Positions 1-10,100 are shown, numbered from the stretch's first letter. The stretch: DNA of 64,000 nt from Variovorax paradoxus (GCF_030815855.1 NZ_JAUSXG010000001.1:2480001-2544000); one strand, 5' to 3'. Numbers and translations are program-made. The notes: a model not told the origin generated them from the letters alone.

Positions 1-2
1 TG

Positions 3-383
3 ACCTCCTACTCGACCGATCTCGTGGCCGGCAGCCAGCTGGCCCGGAGCGAAGCCATCAAGCGCAATGCGGCGGTGACGCTGTGCGCCTCGTCCAACGG
101 CACGGCCTGCGCCACCAACGGCCAGTGGGAAGCCGGCTGGATCGTCATCAGCAACGGCGGGCAAGTCATCCAGAAGCAGCCCGCCACCGCCAGCGGCTAC
201 CAGATGCGCGACAGCGGCGGCCTCAGCGCCCTCTCCTTCGAGGCCACCGGGGTGGGCGGTACCGCGGCCAACATCACGATCTGCCGGGCCACTCCCCTGG
301 GTAACCAGGAGCGGGTGGTCAAGATCAGTGCCACGGGACGCTCCTCGATCACGCGAACCAACGCAGGCAGCTGCGGTGCGTGA
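3..383 (+). CDS. FimT/GspH-type minor pilin (5'-truncated by window edge)
   Basis: The reading frame is already open at the left edge, so the N-terminal prepilin peptidase site and hydrophobic helix lie outside the window. What remains is the C-terminal part of a GspH/FimT pseudopilin: a pattern of Asn-Asp/Asp-Leu-Val, then LARSEAIKRN followed by VTLC, a Gly-rich turn GQWEAGWIVI and a beta-rich globular end with two late cysteines (ICRATP and GSCGA). A GTG at 24 is only an internal codon. FimT-like proteins are minor components of type IV pili and in some species bind DNA during transformation. Identification rests on the very typical LARSEAIKRN region. The gene ends 121 bp before the next one, with no obvious terminator. 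Confidence 0.8.
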   Translation, partial: TSYSTDLVAGSQLARSEAIKRNAAVTLCASSNGTACATNGQWEAGWIVISNGGQVIQKQPATASGYQMRDSGGLSALSFEATGVGGTAANITICRATPLGNQERVVKISATGRSSITRTNAGSCGA

Positions 384-504
384 GTGAGTGAGGTCTTTTT
401 TGTGCGATCCTCGGCGACGCGGACAATAGTGCACTAATGCAGCCTTCAGGACTGCCAGTTCACGCCGCTTTTCGGCCGTCGCATCAGTAAATACGCTTCA
501 TTTC

Positions 505-1347
505 ATGGAACACCAGTTGGACTGGGCACTTGCCGCCTGCGCCCGCATCCTGCGGCCGGTGGTGAGGCTCGCCCTGGCCATGGGGGTGAAGCATCCGCAC
601 CTGGAAGTCTTGCTGCGCGACCTGCTGCTGGAAGAAGCCAAGCGCTCCTGGCGCAAGCAGGGCGTGTCAAAGCCGAACATCAGCCAGCTGTCGGTCACGA
701 CCGGGCTGAACCGCAAGGCCGTGACGGCCAAGGTTCGCGAAACCGTCGACGCCCTGCCCCACACCGAAATATCAGCCGCGGCGAAGACCTTCACGCTGTG
801 GTTGCAGATGGTGTCGGAAAACCATGCCTACCAGCGGCTGCCGATCACCGCCGACGGCGAGGACATGCCCTCGTTCGAAACCGTGGCCAGGCTCGGCAGC
901 CGCGGCAATGTGCACCACCGCACCATCCTCGACGAGCTGGTGCGCCTGAACATGGCGGCCGAGCAGAACGGCTGCGCCGAGCTCAAGGTCGACGGCTTCG
1001 TGCCCGAGGGCGACCTGCAGTCGATGCTGGCGTTTCTGGGCGACAACGGCCGCGACCACCTGCTGGCCGCGGTGTCCAACACCCTCGGCGAGCAGCCCCG
1101 CATGCTCGAGCGCGCGGTGTTTGCGCGCGGCCTGGAGCTGGAAGATTGCGAAAATATCCATCAACTGGTGCGCGAACGCTGGTCCGCACTGCACCATGAA
1201 CTGGCGGGCGAGATGACGCGCGCCGTCGACCGGGCTCCGAGCGGCGCCAAAGGGCGCATCCGGGTTGGCATCTACACGTATTATGAAGACGACGCGGCGC
1301 CGCTGGTGCCAGGCGTCGCCCCCCAGCGGGAAGAGAAGACACCATGA
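505..1347 (+). CDS. DUF6502 family protein, possible regulator
   Basis: This 280-residue soluble protein matches my memory of the DUF6502 family, which in Burkholderiales is regularly found directly before a DUF5666 gene. The N-terminal third (about residues 10-75) is helical and ends in a stretch resembling a helix-turn-helix, SQLSVTTGLNRKAVTAKV, so a DNA-binding role is plausible but unproven. No signal peptide or membrane segment is visible. The stop codon overlaps the next gene's ATG in an ATGA arrangement (1344-1347), so the two are translationally coupled. Start ATG at 505 is the first in frame. Function is unknown. Confidence 0.8.
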   Translation: MEHQLDWALAACARILRPVVRLALAMGVKHPHLEVLLRDLLLEEAKRSWRKQGVSKPNISQLSVTTGLNRKAVTAKVRETVDALPHTEISAAAKTFTLWLQMVSENHAYQRLPITADGEDMPSFETVARLGSRGNVHHRTILDELVRLNMAAEQNGCAELKVDGFVPEGDLQSMLAFLGDNGRDHLLAAVSNTLGEQPRMLERAVFARGLELEDCENIHQLVRERWSALHHELAGEMTRAVDRAPSGAKGRIRVGIYTYYEDDAAPLVPGVAPQREEKTP

Positions 1348-2759
1348 AAAATCACTGCCGATGGATGCGCGGCATCCTCTTTGCAGGAGCCATCGCCTTG
1401 CTGCTCTCGTGCGGGGGCGGGGGCGGTGGTGGAGGTTCCGCAAGCAGCGTGGGCGTTGGCAGCGGCACCGCCGCGGGCAGTTCGGGCGACAACTCGGCCG
1501 GTACGGGCACGGGTGGTGGTAGCGGCACAGGCACCGCGGGCGGAGCCGATGGTTCGGGTGGCACCGGCAGCACTGGCAGCGCGGGCGGCACGAGCGGTGG
1601 CACCGACGGCACGAGCACGGCCGGCAATGGCAGCGGCGACGGCGTGGGATCGGGCGGCACCGGCGTGAGCACGGCCGACGCGACCGGCGTCGGCTCCGTG
1701 GGTGGGCTGGGCAGCATCATCTTGAACGGCGTGCGGTACAAGACCTACCCGGAAGCCCCTGATGGCATCGCCCCCGCCAATTTCAGTCTCGAAGACACCA
1801 GCGAGCTGCAGATCGGCATGAGCGTGCGCATTGCCGGCAAGATCGACAGCGAGTTCACCGCCGCGACGGCGCAGCAGGTCGTTTCGGCTGCCGAATTGCG
1901 CGGTGCGGTGTCGACCATCAATGTCGGGGCCGGCAGCTTCGTGGTGATGGGCACCACCGTCTCTACCGACAACGCGACCGTGTGGAGTGGCGCGACCGGC
2001 CTGACGGACATCGTGGCCGGCAGCGTGGTGCAGGTCTGGGGCCTGCCCTCCGCACCGGGCACCTTGCGTGCCACGCGCGTCGAACTGAAGCCCACCTCCT
2101 CCGAGCCGCTGGTGACCGGATTCGCGCAGAACCTCGATACGCTGAGCAAGAGCTTCACGCTCGGCCAACTCACGGTTCACTATGACAACGCCGCGTTCTC
2201 GGGCGGCATCGATGAATCCACACTGGCGGGCGCCCTCGTTCGCTTGCGCGGCAGCGTGGCGCCGGTCGCGGGAGTGTTCAACGCGACCAAGGTCCAGGGC
2301 TGGTATGCGGTGCCCAAGCAGAACGCCGCCGCGGTGCAGCTGGCGGGTGTCATCACCGACTACAGCGGGCTCGCCGCCCCGTTCAAGATTCTGGGGACGA
2401 CAGTCGATGCATCCAATGCACGCGTCACCGGCGGTCTTCCGACGTCGATCGGCAACGGCGTCAAGGTGGAAGTCGACGGCTTCATGAGCAACGGCATTCT
2501 GGTCGTGAAAAAGCTGCGCATCCGCAACGTCCCGGGCGTCGGCGGGCCGGTCGACTTCACGCTGATAGGCGCCATCGGCGGTTATCAGTCGCCCTCGGAC
2601 TTCAAGGTGCAAGGCCGTCAGGTGAACGCCGGGCGCCCCGGAACAGTCTTCGAGAACGGCACCGCTGTCGATCTGGCCAACGGCCGCCGCGTGACCGTGG
2701 TCGGTGACACGGTCGAGAACGGCGTGCTGATCGCGAAGCGCGTCACCTTCGCGCCCTGA
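1344..2759 (+). CDS. DUF5666 domain lipoprotein with long glycine-rich linker
   Basis: A 471-residue predicted lipoprotein: a basic N-terminus, hydrophobic segment and lipobox LLLSC, placing the lipidated Cys near residue 27. The Cys is followed by a run of glycines and then about 90 residues of Gly/Ser/Thr/Ala-rich low complexity, which would act as a flexible tether from the outer membrane. From about residue 120 to the end come repeated beta-rich DUF5666 modules, recognisable by recurring patterns such as VRLRGSV, VEVDGF and RRVTVVGDTVENGVLIA (OB-like folds). Role unknown; presumably periplasmic or surface. It overlaps the DUF6502 gene by four bases, and that pairing is a known one, so the upstream protein may control or assist it. 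Confidence 0.82.
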   Translation: MKNHCRWMRGILFAGAIALLLSCGGGGGGGGSASSVGVGSGTAAGSSGDNSAGTGTGGGSGTGTAGGADGSGGTGSTGSAGGTSGGTDGTSTAGNGSGDGVGSGGTGVSTADATGVGSVGGLGSIILNGVRYKTYPEAPDGIAPANFSLEDTSELQIGMSVRIAGKIDSEFTAATAQQVVSAAELRGAVSTINVGAGSFVVMGTTVSTDNATVWSGATGLTDIVAGSVVQVWGLPSAPGTLRATRVELKPTSSEPLVTGFAQNLDTLSKSFTLGQLTVHYDNAAFSGGIDESTLAGALVRLRGSVAPVAGVFNATKVQGWYAVPKQNAAAVQLAGVITDYSGLAAPFKILGTTVDASNARVTGGLPTSIGNGVKVEVDGFMSNGILVVKKLRIRNVPGVGGPVDFTLIGAIGGYQSPSDFKVQGRQVNAGRPGTVFENGTAVDLANGRRVTVVGDTVENGVLIAKRVTFAP

Positions 2760-2997
2760 GAACCGTCTGCGGGCCACCTCGTCTATAGCCCACCGGTCCG
2801 CGCTTTCTCGCCTGCCAAGGCAACGAGCGCAGACCACTGTTCCGCGGTATCCGCCCTCCGCGCAGATGGAAGTTTGTGTAACTACAGCGTCGGTCCGTTG
2901 CCCGAGCCCGCATCCCTCTCGCAATCACGGCATTCTGTGAATGCGTGTTCCCGTCCGGCATGGCCGTTCTGGAACATCCATTTGCGAAAGGATCGAG

Positions 2998-3228
2998 ATG
3001 AACCCTGACATTCAACTCAGGCACGAGGTCTTTGCCCAACTGAACTGGGACCCGGCGGTGTGCAGCTGCGACATCGACGTGCGCGTGACGGACGGCGTGG
3101 TCACCTTGCATGGCAGGCTCGCCAGCGAAGGATTGAAGACCGCCGTCGAGCGTGTCGTGCGCCGCGCCGAAGGCGTCACGCTGATCGTCAACCGGCTGAC
3201 CACGGTGGATCGCTCGAACGACCGCTGA
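2998..3228 (+). CDS. BON domain protein
   Basis: A 76-residue single BON domain: alternating strands and helices with the hallmark DGVVTLHGRLASEGLK and a second half VVRRAEGVTLIVNRLTT. BON domains bind lipids or other surfaces, and short versions of this type are common among stress-related genes of soil betaproteobacteria. There is no signal peptide, so it would be cytoplasmic. A longer frame opens at 2941, but the ATG at 2998 has a good ribosome-binding site (AAAGGA about 7 bases upstream) and starts at the usual point before the domain, so I chose it. It converges on the AraC-type gene. Confidence 0.82.
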   Translation: MNPDIQLRHEVFAQLNWDPAVCSCDIDVRVTDGVVTLHGRLASEGLKTAVERVVRRAEGVTLIVNRLTTVDRSNDR

Positions 3229-3248
3229 GCCCGCGAAGGAACGGAGCC

Positions 3249-4241
3249 TCAGGCAGCCTGCATCGACCCCGCGCCGAGGGCGTCGTTCTCCGCGTCGCTG
3301 AGCCAGCGCCGCTTGTCGCGCATGGGCGGTGCGCCGAACATGCGGCCGTACTCGCGGGCGAATTGCGACGGGCTTTCGTAGCCCACGCTGTGCGCCGCGC
3401 TCGCCACGTCGGCACCGGCCATCAGCATCTGGCGGCGCGCCTCCTGCAGGCGCAGCTGCTTCTGGTACTGCAGCGGGCTCATGGCGGTGACGGCCTTGAA
3501 ATGGTGGTGGAACGACGACACGCTCATGTGCACCGCGCGGGCCATGTCTTCGATGCGCAGCGACTGCGCATAGTTGACGCGCAGCGCGCTGATGGCCTTG
3601 GCGATGCGCTGCGTGTGGCTGTCCTGCAGCGCAATCTGCCGCAGCCGCGCGCCCTCGCCGTTCACCAGCAGGCGGTACATGATCTCGCGCTTGATGAGCG
3701 GCGCCATGATCGGCACGTCCTCCGGCATTTCGACCAGCCGCAGCAGCCGCAGCACCGGCTCCAGCACCGGCATGGCGATGCGGTTGACATACATGCCGCG
3801 CGACGCGGGCGCATTGGCTTTCGCGGGCAGCTTCTCGTCGCCGATGAGTTCGCCGATTTCGTCGAGCGCCAGTTCCAGCCGCACGCCGAGGTAGGGCTCG
3901 TTGTCGCTCGTCAGGCGCACCTGGCCGCACACCGGCAGGTCGACCGAGGTCACCAGGTAGTGCATCGGGTCGTACACATAGATGTCGTCACCCACGATGA
4001 TCCGCTTGGAACCCTGCGCGATCAGCCCGAGCGCCGGGGTCGCGAAGGCGTGCTTGGGACCGTCGGGCTTGCTGATGCAGAACACCTGCAGGCCGGCCAC
4101 CGGCGTTTCCACGGTGCCGTCCCGGCCGCGCGTGATGCGGTTGATCAGCGCCACCAGCTCCTTCCTGGCGTCGTCGAGTTCGGGGTCCAGCGGCATCGGC
4201 TGGGCAATGGCGGCAGCGATTTCGGGTGCTTCTTCGGACAT
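3249..4241 (-). CDS. AraC family transcriptional regulator
   Basis: A 330-residue protein with an N-terminal AraC_N (cupin-like) ligand domain at about residues 30-190, containing VFCISKPDGPKHAF and YLVTSVDLPV, then a C-terminal AraC DNA-binding domain with two helix-turn-helix units; the second ends in SVGYESPSQFAREYGRMFG, the classic AraC signature. A longer frame exists upstream but has poor coding character; ATG at 4241 opens the conserved N-terminus. Proteins of this subtype usually control a neighbouring oxidoreductase or dehydrogenase gene. The divergent aldo/keto reductase at 4489 is the obvious target, and the 247-bp gap between them would hold both promoters. Confidence 0.88.
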   Translation of the reverse strand: MSEEAPEIAAAIAQPMPLDPELDDARKELVALINRITRGRDGTVETPVAGLQVFCISKPDGPKHAFATPALGLIAQGSKRIIVGDDIYVYDPMHYLVTSVDLPVCGQVRLTSDNEPYLGVRLELALDEIGELIGDEKLPAKANAPASRGMYVNRIAMPVLEPVLRLLRLVEMPEDVPIMAPLIKREIMYRLLVNGEGARLRQIALQDSHTQRIAKAISALRVNYAQSLRIEDMARAVHMSVSSFHHHFKAVTAMSPLQYQKQLRLQEARRQMLMAGADVASAAHSVGYESPSQFAREYGRMFGAPPMRDKRRWLSDAENDALGAGSMQAA

Positions 4242-4488
4242 GTTCTGGGCCTTGTCAGGGGTTGGGTTCGCCGGGCTGCACCGCAGCGGCGGGGAGCCTG
4301 GAGGATCGGGTGGTTCAAAGCTTAGCGCCGCACCAACGAATCTGCACGGGCCGGACGGGAGTTCTGGAGAAATAGGCAAAGACTTTGCAGAAACGCGCTC
4401 GCCATGCCCGGCGCCGCGGCCGGATACTTTTGAAGCCGCCACGGGCTACAGCCCGCTTCAGGCGCCATCCACGCAAAGGACCTTTTCC

Positions 4489-5547
4489 ATGCAATACCGC
4501 AGATTCGGCCGCACCGGCCTGTTCGTTTCCGAGCTCTGCCTCGGCACCATGACTTTCGGCGGCTCCAGCGGCATCTGGGGCCAGATCGGCAATCTCCAGC
4601 AGGCCGAGGCCGAAAGCCTGGTCGGCCGGGCGCTGGACGCCGGCATCAACTTCATCGATACCGCCGACGTGTACTCCGAAGGCCTTTCGGAAAACATGAC
4701 CGGCCAGGCACTGAAGAACCTCAAGGTGCCGCGCGAAAACGTCGTGGTCGCCACCAAGGTGTTCGGCGAAACCGGCAAGAGCCCGAACGCCGCCGGCGCC
4801 TCGCGCTATCACGTCATGGACGGCGTGAAGGCCAGCCTCAAGCGCCTGCAGCTGGACCACATCGACCTGTACCAGATCCACGGCTTCGACCCGGTCACGC
4901 CCATCGAGGAAACGGTGCGCGCGCTGGACAACCTGGTGCAGCAAGGCCACGTGCGCTATGTGGGTGTGTCGAACTGGGCGGCCTGGCAGATCATGAAGGC
5001 ACTGGGCATTGCCGAGCGCCAGGGCCTTGCGCGTTTCGAATCGCTGCAGGCCTACTACACCGTCGCGGGCCGCGACCTGGAGCGCGAGCTGGCGCCGATG
5101 CTGCAGAGCGAAAGCCTCGGCCTGATGGTCTGGAGCCCGCTGGCGGGCGGCCTGCTGAGTGGCAAGTACGGACGTCATATCGACGTGGGGGAGGCCGAAA
5201 AAGGCAGCCGCCGCACCAGCTTCGACTTTCCGCCCGTGAACGTCGATCGCGCCTATGACTGCATCGACGCGATGCGCCAGTTGGCCGAGGCGCGCAAGGT
5301 GTCGGTGGCGCAGATCGCCCTGGCGTGGCTGTTGCACCAGCCGGTGGTGACCAGCGTGATCATCGGCGCCAAGCGCGTCGAGCAACTGGACGACAACATC
5401 GCCGCCACCGCGATCCGGCTCTCCGCCGAGGAATTGGCCCTGCTCGACAAGGTAAGCGCGCTGCCCTCCGAATACCCGGGCTGGATGCTCGAACGCCAGG
5501 GCGGCGCACGGGCGAAGCGCCTCGCCGAATCAGGCCAGCACGGCTGA
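4489..5547 (+). CDS. Aldo/keto reductase
   Basis: A 352-residue (alpha/beta)8 NADPH-dependent oxidoreductase of the aldo/keto reductase superfamily. The catalytic tetrad can be read: Asp and Tyr in [12 protein letters not shown], Lys in VVVATKVFG, and His in YQIHGFDP. The C-terminal half has the usual cofactor-binding end, ITVIIGAK-like [18 protein letters not shown]. It is most like the YajO/Tas-type cytoplasmic AKRs with unknown physiological carbonyl substrates. ATG at 4489 begins the conserved [11 protein letters not shown] motif. It is divergent from the AraC regulator and its 3' end overlaps the end of bioD by 18 bp on the opposite strand. Confidence 0.9.
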   Translation: MQYRRFGRTGLFVSELCLGTMTFGGSSGIWGQIGNLQQAEAESLVGRALDAGINFIDTADVYSEGLSENMTGQALKNLKVPRENVVVATKVFGETGKSPNAAGASRYHVMDGVKASLKRLQLDHIDLYQIHGFDPVTPIEETVRALDNLVQQGHVRYVGVSNWAAWQIMKALGIAERQGLARFESLQAYYTVAGRDLERELAPMLQSESLGLMVWSPLAGGLLSGKYGRHIDVGEAEKGSRRTSFDFPPVNVDRAYDCIDAMRQLAEARKVSVAQIALAWLLHQPVVTSVIIGAKRVEQLDDNIAATAIRLSAEELALLDKVSALPSEYPGWMLERQGGARAKRLAESGQHG

Positions 5548-6312
5548 GGAGTCGAATCGGGCCAGCGCGGCCGACCGGTGATGCGCAGCGTGGGCCGCGG
5601 TGGCACGCAACGCGCGCAGGTCGAGGTGCCGCGCCGCGCTTGCCGCACAAGGCTCGGCCAGGTGCGGCACCACGCCGAGCAAGGGCGCCCCGAGACGGCC
5701 GCGCAGCGTCTGCAGATTGGCCTCGGGTCCCAGCATGCCAGGCTCAATGACGCTCGCGATCCATCCCGCCAGCACGAGACCGCGCGCGCGAATGGCTTCC
5801 GCCGTGAGCAGCGCGTGGTTCAGGCAACCGAGCCGCAGCCCGACCACGAGGATCACCGGCAGGCCCAGTGCGACGGCGAGGTCGGCGCTGTCCAGGTCGT
5901 CGCCGAACGGCACGCAGAACCCGCCCACACCTTCGACGACCACCGCGTCGGCGCGCTGCGACAACGCCGCGAAGGCCGACAGCAGCGGCGGCAACTCGAT
6001 GCGCACGCCCTCTTCCCTCGCCGCCAGGTGCGGCGACATCGGCGCACGCAGCAGGTAGGGGCAGCGCAAGGCCAAAGGCGCATCGACATTGCCCGCCGCG
6101 CGCAGCTGCTCGACGTCATCGTTGCGCCACTCGCCGTCGACCCATTCCAGGCCCGCAGCCACCGGCTTCATGCCGACCGCCCGCTGGCCCGATCCGGCCA
6201 GCAGGCTCAGCATCGCGCTGCTGACCAGCGTCTTGCCGACGCCCGTGTCGGTACCCGTGACGAACCAGCGGCGGGGCGCCATGGGTGCACCCTGGGCGCT
6301 GCGCGCGCTCAT
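5530..6312 (-). CDS. bioD: Dethiobiotin synthetase BioD
   Basis: This 260-residue ATP-dependent carboxylase closes the ureido ring of dethiobiotin from 7,8-diaminopelargonate and CO2. The P-loop GTDTGVGKT lies near residue 20; KPVAAGLE follows, and [16 protein letters not shown] carries the conserved VEGxGG motif. Length is somewhat above the usual 220-240 because of an Ala/His-rich C-terminal tail of low conservation. Start ATG at 6312 overlaps the bioF stop (ATGA). It is the last gene of the bioA-bioF-bioD operon. Confidence 0.95.
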   Translation of the reverse strand: MSARSAQGAPMAPRRWFVTGTDTGVGKTLVSSAMLSLLAGSGQRAVGMKPVAAGLEWVDGEWRNDDVEQLRAAGNVDAPLALRCPYLLRAPMSPHLAAREEGVRIELPPLLSAFAALSQRADAVVVEGVGGFCVPFGDDLDSADLAVALGLPVILVVGLRLGCLNHALLTAEAIRARGLVLAGWIASVIEPGMLGPEANLQTLRGRLGAPLLGVVPHLAEPCAASAARHLDLRALRATAAHAAHHRSAALARFDSSAVLA

Positions 6313-7541
6313 GCAGCCTCCTTCCAGGGCTGTGCCAATGCTTCGCCCAACGCATCGACCAGCCGCGCGACATCGGCCTCGCTGTGGCTGGCCGACAGCG
6401 TGATCCGCAGCCGCGCGGTGCCTGCGGGCACCGTCGGCGGGCGGATCGCGCCGACACGCAAGCCATGAACGTCGAGCTGCGCCATCGTCTGCATCGCACG
6501 CGCGTTGTCGCCGACGATCAGCGGCTGGATCGCGGTGGGTGAATCGGGCAGCCAGGCGCTGCCGTCCGGCGGGAGGATCGCTTTCAGGCCCCGGCGCAAT
6601 TGGGCGATGCGCATCTTCAATTGCGCACGGCGCGCGTCGCCTTCCTCGCCTTCGATCAGCGCGAGGCTCGCGAGCAGCGCGTGCGCGATGGCCGGCGGCG
6701 CCGCGGTGGTGAAGATGTAGGGCCGCGCCCGCTGCACGAGGTAGTCGACGACGGTGCGGTGCGCCGCCACGAACGCGCCCGACACGCCCGCCGCCTTGCC
6801 CAGTGTGCCGACGAGCACCAACCGCTCCGAGCGCAGCGCCATGGCCTGCAGCACGCCCCGGCCGGTGTCGCCGAGCACGCCGAAGCCATGCGCGTCGTCC
6901 AGCACGAGCCAGGCGTCGTGGCGCTCGGCCAGGGCGAGCAGTTCGCCCACGGGCGCAATGTTGCCGTCCATGCTGAAGACCGCGTCGCTCACGATCAGCT
7001 TGACCGGCGCATCGCAGGCCGCGAGCTGCGCATCGAGCGCCGCCACGTCGCAGTGCGGATAGCGCTCGACGCGCGCCTTGGCCAGCCGCGCACCGTCGAT
7101 CAGCGACGCGTGGTTGAGCGACTCGGAAAAGATCACCGCCTCCGCACCGCCGAGCGCCGACAGCACCGCCAGGTTGGCCATGTAGCCCGTGCAGAAGAAC
7201 AGGCTCCGCGCCTCGGGGACGAACGGTGCCATCCATCCGGCCAGCCGCTCCTCGAGCTCCGCGTGCGCACGCGAATGGCCGAGGATCAGGTGCGACCCGC
7301 CGCTGCCCGTGCCGTAGCGCGCCGCGCCTTCGGCCAGTGCGGCCGCCAGCGCCGGATGCGCGGCGAGGCCCAGGTAGTCGTTGCTGCTGAAGCCGAGCAT
7401 GGTGCGCTGCTCGGCCGCACCCGCCAGCGTCAGGGATTGCCGGGGTGCGCAGGCCGTCTCGGCGATCTGCCGGCGGCGGCGCAGCGACTGGGCATCGAGC
7501 GCCGTGATTTCGTCCTGCAGGCGTTCAAGCAAGCGCAGCAT
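6309..7541 (-). CDS. bioF: 8-amino-7-oxononanoate synthase BioF
   Basis: A 410-residue PLP enzyme that condenses pimeloyl-ACP (or -CoA) with alanine in the first committed biotin step. The PLP lysine is in [14 protein letters not shown], and the substrate region contains [14 protein letters not shown] and [14 protein letters not shown], both diagnostic for alpha-oxoamine synthases and for BioF in particular. An ATG lies at 7559, but the ATG at 7541 is preceded by a strong AAGGAGG ribosome-binding site and starts MLRLLERL like other BioF proteins. It overlaps bioA by 17 bp upstream and bioD by 4 bp downstream. Confidence 0.95.
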   Translation of the reverse strand: MLRLLERLQDEITALDAQSLRRRRQIAETACAPRQSLTLAGAAEQRTMLGFSSNDYLGLAAHPALAAALAEGAARYGTGSGGSHLILGHSRAHAELEERLAGWMAPFVPEARSLFFCTGYMANLAVLSALGGAEAVIFSESLNHASLIDGARLAKARVERYPHCDVAALDAQLAACDAPVKLIVSDAVFSMDGNIAPVGELLALAERHDAWLVLDDAHGFGVLGDTGRGVLQAMALRSERLVLVGTLGKAAGVSGAFVAAHRTVVDYLVQRARPYIFTTAAPPAIAHALLASLALIEGEEGDARRAQLKMRIAQLRRGLKAILPPDGSAWLPDSPTAIQPLIVGDNARAMQTMAQLDVHGLRVGAIRPPTVPAGTARLRITLSASHSEADVARLVDALGEALAQPWKEAA

Positions 7542-8919
7542 CGCGGCCTCCTTCTGCATGGCTGGAAGCGGTGACGGCCTCCAGCGTGCCCAGCGTGCCG
7601 TCGACCAGCCGGTCGATGTCGCCGTCGCTTATCGCATAGGGCGGCATGAGGTAGACCGTCGCACCGATCGGGCGCATCAGCAGTCCGTTCGCCCGTGCGG
7701 CCAGGTGAAAGCGCTCCGCGAAGCGGGCACCGGGCTCGCGCACGTCGAAGGCCGTGATCATTCCGCGCTGGCGCAAATGATCGACGGGCAGGCCGCGGAG
7801 CCCTTCGCGCAGCCGGCCGATCAACCGTTCGGCGCGGGCGCGGTTGCGCCGCAGCGCGTCCTCGCGCTCGAACAGGTCGAGCGTTGCGAGCGCCGCACGG
7901 CAGGCGAGCGCGTTGCCGGTGTAGGAATGGGAATGCAGAAAGCTGCGCGCCACGTCGTCGTCCACGAAGCCTTCGTAGATGGCATCGCGCGTCATCACCA
8001 GCGCCAGCGGCAGGTAGCCGCCGCTGATGCCTTTGGACAGGCAAAGGAAATCGGGCCAAATCTCGGCCTGCTCGCACGCGAAGAAACTGCCGGTGCGCCC
8101 GCATCCCACTGCAATTTCGTCGGCGATGAGGTGCACGCCGTAGCGGTCGCACAGCGCGCGCACGAGGCGCAGGTATTCGGGGTCGTGCATCGCCATGCCG
8201 GTGGCGCATTGCACCAGCGGCTCGACGATCACGGCCGCAATCGATGCATGCCGTTCGGCCAGCAGTGCTTCGAGTTCGCCGGCGGCGCGCCGCGCCACGT
8301 CCACCGCGTCCTCGCCCGGCAGCGCGGCCCGTGCATCGGGCGACGCAACGAGGTGCGCATTCGCAAGCAGCGGCGCGTAGGCGTCGCGGAACACCGGCAC
8401 GTCGGTCACATGCAACGCCCCCAGCGTTTCGCCGTGGTAGCCATGCCGCAGCGCGACGAAGTTCTGCTTGCCGCTGCGGCCCGCATTGCGCCATGCGTGA
8501 AAGCTCATCTTCAGCGCGATCTCCACCGCCGAAGCGCCATCGGAGGCGTAGAAGCAATGGCCCAGCGCATGGTCGGTCAAAGCGGCAAGCCGCTCGGCCA
8601 GCTCGACGGCCGGCGCATGCGTGCAGCCGGCGAGCATCACATGCGAGAGCGTGTCGAGCTGGTCCTTCAGCGCGGCGTTGATGGCCGGATGGGCATGGCC
8701 GAAGAGGTTGACCCACCACGAACTCGTTGCGTCCAGATAGCGGCGCCCGTCGTGGTCGAACAGCCAGACGCCCTCGCCCCGTGCGATCGGCAACGGCGGC
8801 ACCGCTTCGAGCCGGATGCTCTGGGTGCACGGATGCCATACGTGGCGCCGGCTGCGCTGCTGCCAGTCGGCGTTTTTCGACGGCGCAGGTGTCGGGTGGG
8901 AAGCAATCGTTGGCGGCAT
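7525..8919 (-). CDS. bioA: Adenosylmethionine-8-amino-7-oxononanoate transaminase BioA
   Basis: A class-III PLP aminotransferase of 464 residues that converts 8-amino-7-oxononanoate to 7,8-diaminopelargonate with S-adenosylmethionine as amino donor. Seen: WHPCTQ near the start (substrate-binding WxPxTQ), [26 protein letters not shown], the cofactor Asp in [15 protein letters not shown] and the Schiff-base lysine in [18 protein letters not shown] at 8964 would add 15 residues; ATG at 8919 fits the family better. First gene of the operon, so its upstream region should carry the regulation. bioB is not in this window. Confidence 0.94.
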   Translation of the reverse strand: MPPTIASHPTPAPSKNADWQQRSRRHVWHPCTQSIRLEAVPPLPIARGEGVWLFDHDGRRYLDATSSWWVNLFGHAHPAINAALKDQLDTLSHVMLAGCTHAPAVELAERLAALTDHALGHCFYASDGASAVEIALKMSFHAWRNAGRSGKQNFVALRHGYHGETLGALHVTDVPVFRDAYAPLLANAHLVASPDARAALPGEDAVDVARRAAGELEALLAERHASIAAVIVEPLVQCATGMAMHDPEYLRLVRALCDRYGVHLIADEIAVGCGRTGSFFACEQAEIWPDFLCLSKGISGGYLPLALVMTRDAIYEGFVDDDVARSFLHSHSYTGNALACRAALATLDLFEREDALRRNRARAERLIGRLREGLRGLPVDHLRQRGMITAFDVREPGARFAERFHLAARANGLLMRPIGATVYLMPPYAISDGDIDRLVDGTLGTLEAVTASSHAEGGRDAALA

Positions 8920-9239
8920 CCGCGTAATCCTGTGGGGCAAGGCGCGGGATCGTATCGACGGCAACCCGCCGCGGCAAACCGCCGGCGCGGATGCGAGATG
9001 CCCCTGGTTTGGACGACGTTCGCCGTTGAAGCCTGCCGGTTCAAACCAGGCTCGCGCAACAGGCCGGCATCGCGTTCAGAGAGCGTGCCGGGTCATGGAT
9101 GCAAGTTGTCTTGCTGACGATAAAGATAGTTGCGGAGTGTCGAGCGTCCGCCGGTCCGACGGGATGGTTCTTGGTATCGGACAGGTTGTTGGCTGATTTT
9201 CAGGATCGGCAATCCCAGCCTGGAAAGCACAGCCTGTCT
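8920..9239. other. Intergenic region upstream of bioA with a long-armed inverted repeat
   Basis: This 320-bp gap lies between the NmrA-like gene's end and bioA. I see no credible coding sequence in it. Besides the candidate promoter it contains CCTGGTTTG (9003-9011) and its exact complement CAAACCAGG (9042-9050), 30 bases apart, about 85-130 bp upstream of bioA. I looked for the BirA-type TTGTAAACC/GGTTTACAA and BioR-type TTATMKATAA operators and found neither. Confidence 0.6.
8942..8977 (-). promoter_or_regulatory. Candidate sigma-70 promoter of the biotin operon
   Basis: On the minus strand TTGCCG (8977-8972) and TACGAT (8954-8949) are separated by 17 bases, each matching four of six consensus positions, and transcription would begin about 25 bases before the bioA ATG. 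This is pattern matching only. Confidence 0.4.
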
Positions 9240-10100
9240 CTATCTCTTCTTCACCAGCGCCGAGATGTATTCGCCCAATGAAGTCGCGCCTCGTTCGGAG
9301 TTTTCAGGCTCTTCCTTTTTCTCGAGAGTGACACGCGTCATGGCGGCATAAGACCTCGCGCCCGCCTCCGAGAACCCCATCGAGCGGAACGCCTGCTCCC
9401 ATTGGTCGGGCGGCGTCACCACCACTTCCACCGGCCGACTGAGCGCCTGCGCGAAAGCCTCGGCGACATCGCCAGGCGAGTAGCGCTCCGGCCCCTCGAC
9501 ATAGTGCGGGCCGGAGGACCGGGCCTCGCCAAGCATGAGCCGCGCCGCAAATTCGCCGAGGTCGCGCGGCGCCACCATCGGCAGCTTGAAGTCGGGCGGG
9601 TACATGCTGTGCAGCTTGCCTTCGCTTTGCGCGGCCTCCAGCGAGGCGTCCCAGTTGCTCATGTAGTAGGCCGCACGGATCGCGCTCACGGGCACGGGCC
9701 CGGCCGCAAGCGCCTGCTCCATCTGGTAGAGCACGCCGAGGTCGCCGATGCGGTCGCCGGGCTGCGCGCCGTAGGTGGACTCGGCCACTATCTTCTCCAG
9801 CGGCAGGCCTGCTATCGCCTCGAGGATGCAATTCAAGCTCCTTTGCTCTTCGGCGGCGGTGTCGGTGGAAGGCGGCGCCGGCGGGTTGAGCAGGAACAGC
9901 CGCTTGCCGCCCGCCACCGCGCGCCGCAGTGAAGGCACATCGAACAGGTCGGCCTCCGCAATGTTGGCGCCCTGCCGGCGCAGGGCTTCGGCATGCGCGG
10001 CGTTGCGCGTGACCGCGGCCACCTGCTCGCCTTGCGCAAGCAGTGCGGAAACCAGCGCCGAGCCGACATGCCCGGTCGCGCCCAGGACGACGTGCGTCAT
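9240..10100 (-). CDS. NmrA-like NAD(P)-binding protein
   Basis: A 286-residue atypical short-chain dehydrogenase. The N-terminal dinucleotide-binding motif VLGATGHVGSALVSALLAQG is followed by the second strand and arginine AAVTRNAAH, pointing to NADP(H) sensing or binding. The C-terminal part (PMVAPRDLGEFAARLML, HYVEGPERYSPGDVAEAF) is typical of NmrA/azoreductase-like proteins that act as quinone reductases or redox sensors. The Tyr-x3-Lys of true SDR enzymes is not evident. ATG at 10100 follows AAGGAG at good spacing. A single gene between the biotin operon and the small divergent gene at 10280. Confidence 0.85.
   Translation of the reverse strand: MTHVVLGATGHVGSALVSALLAQGEQVAAVTRNAAHAEALRRQGANIAEADLFDVPSLRRAVAGGKRLFLLNPPAPPSTDTAAEEQRSLNCILEAIAGLPLEKIVAESTYGAQPGDRIGDLGVLYQMEQALAAGPVPVSAIRAAYYMSNWDASLEAAQSEGKLHSMYPPDFKLPMVAPRDLGEFAARLMLGEARSSGPHYVEGPERYSPGDVAEAFAQALSRPVEVVVTPPDQWEQAFRSMGFSEAGARSYAAMTRVTLEKKEEPENSERGATSLGEYISALVKKR

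Noticed and set aside
1281..2924. A 547-codon minus-strand frame opposite the DUF5666 gene
   Set aside because: Composition is Ala/Arg/His-rich without domains, while the plus strand has a lipoprotein signal and recognisable repeats.
7381..9117. A 578-codon plus-strand frame across bioA and bioF
   Set aside because: Antisense to two well-recognised enzymes, with no motifs and shadow-type composition.
8920..9239. BirA or BioR operator before bioA
   Set aside because: The expected TTGTAAACC/GGTTTACAA or TTATMKATAA sequences are absent; the only repeat there has the opposite arm orientation.
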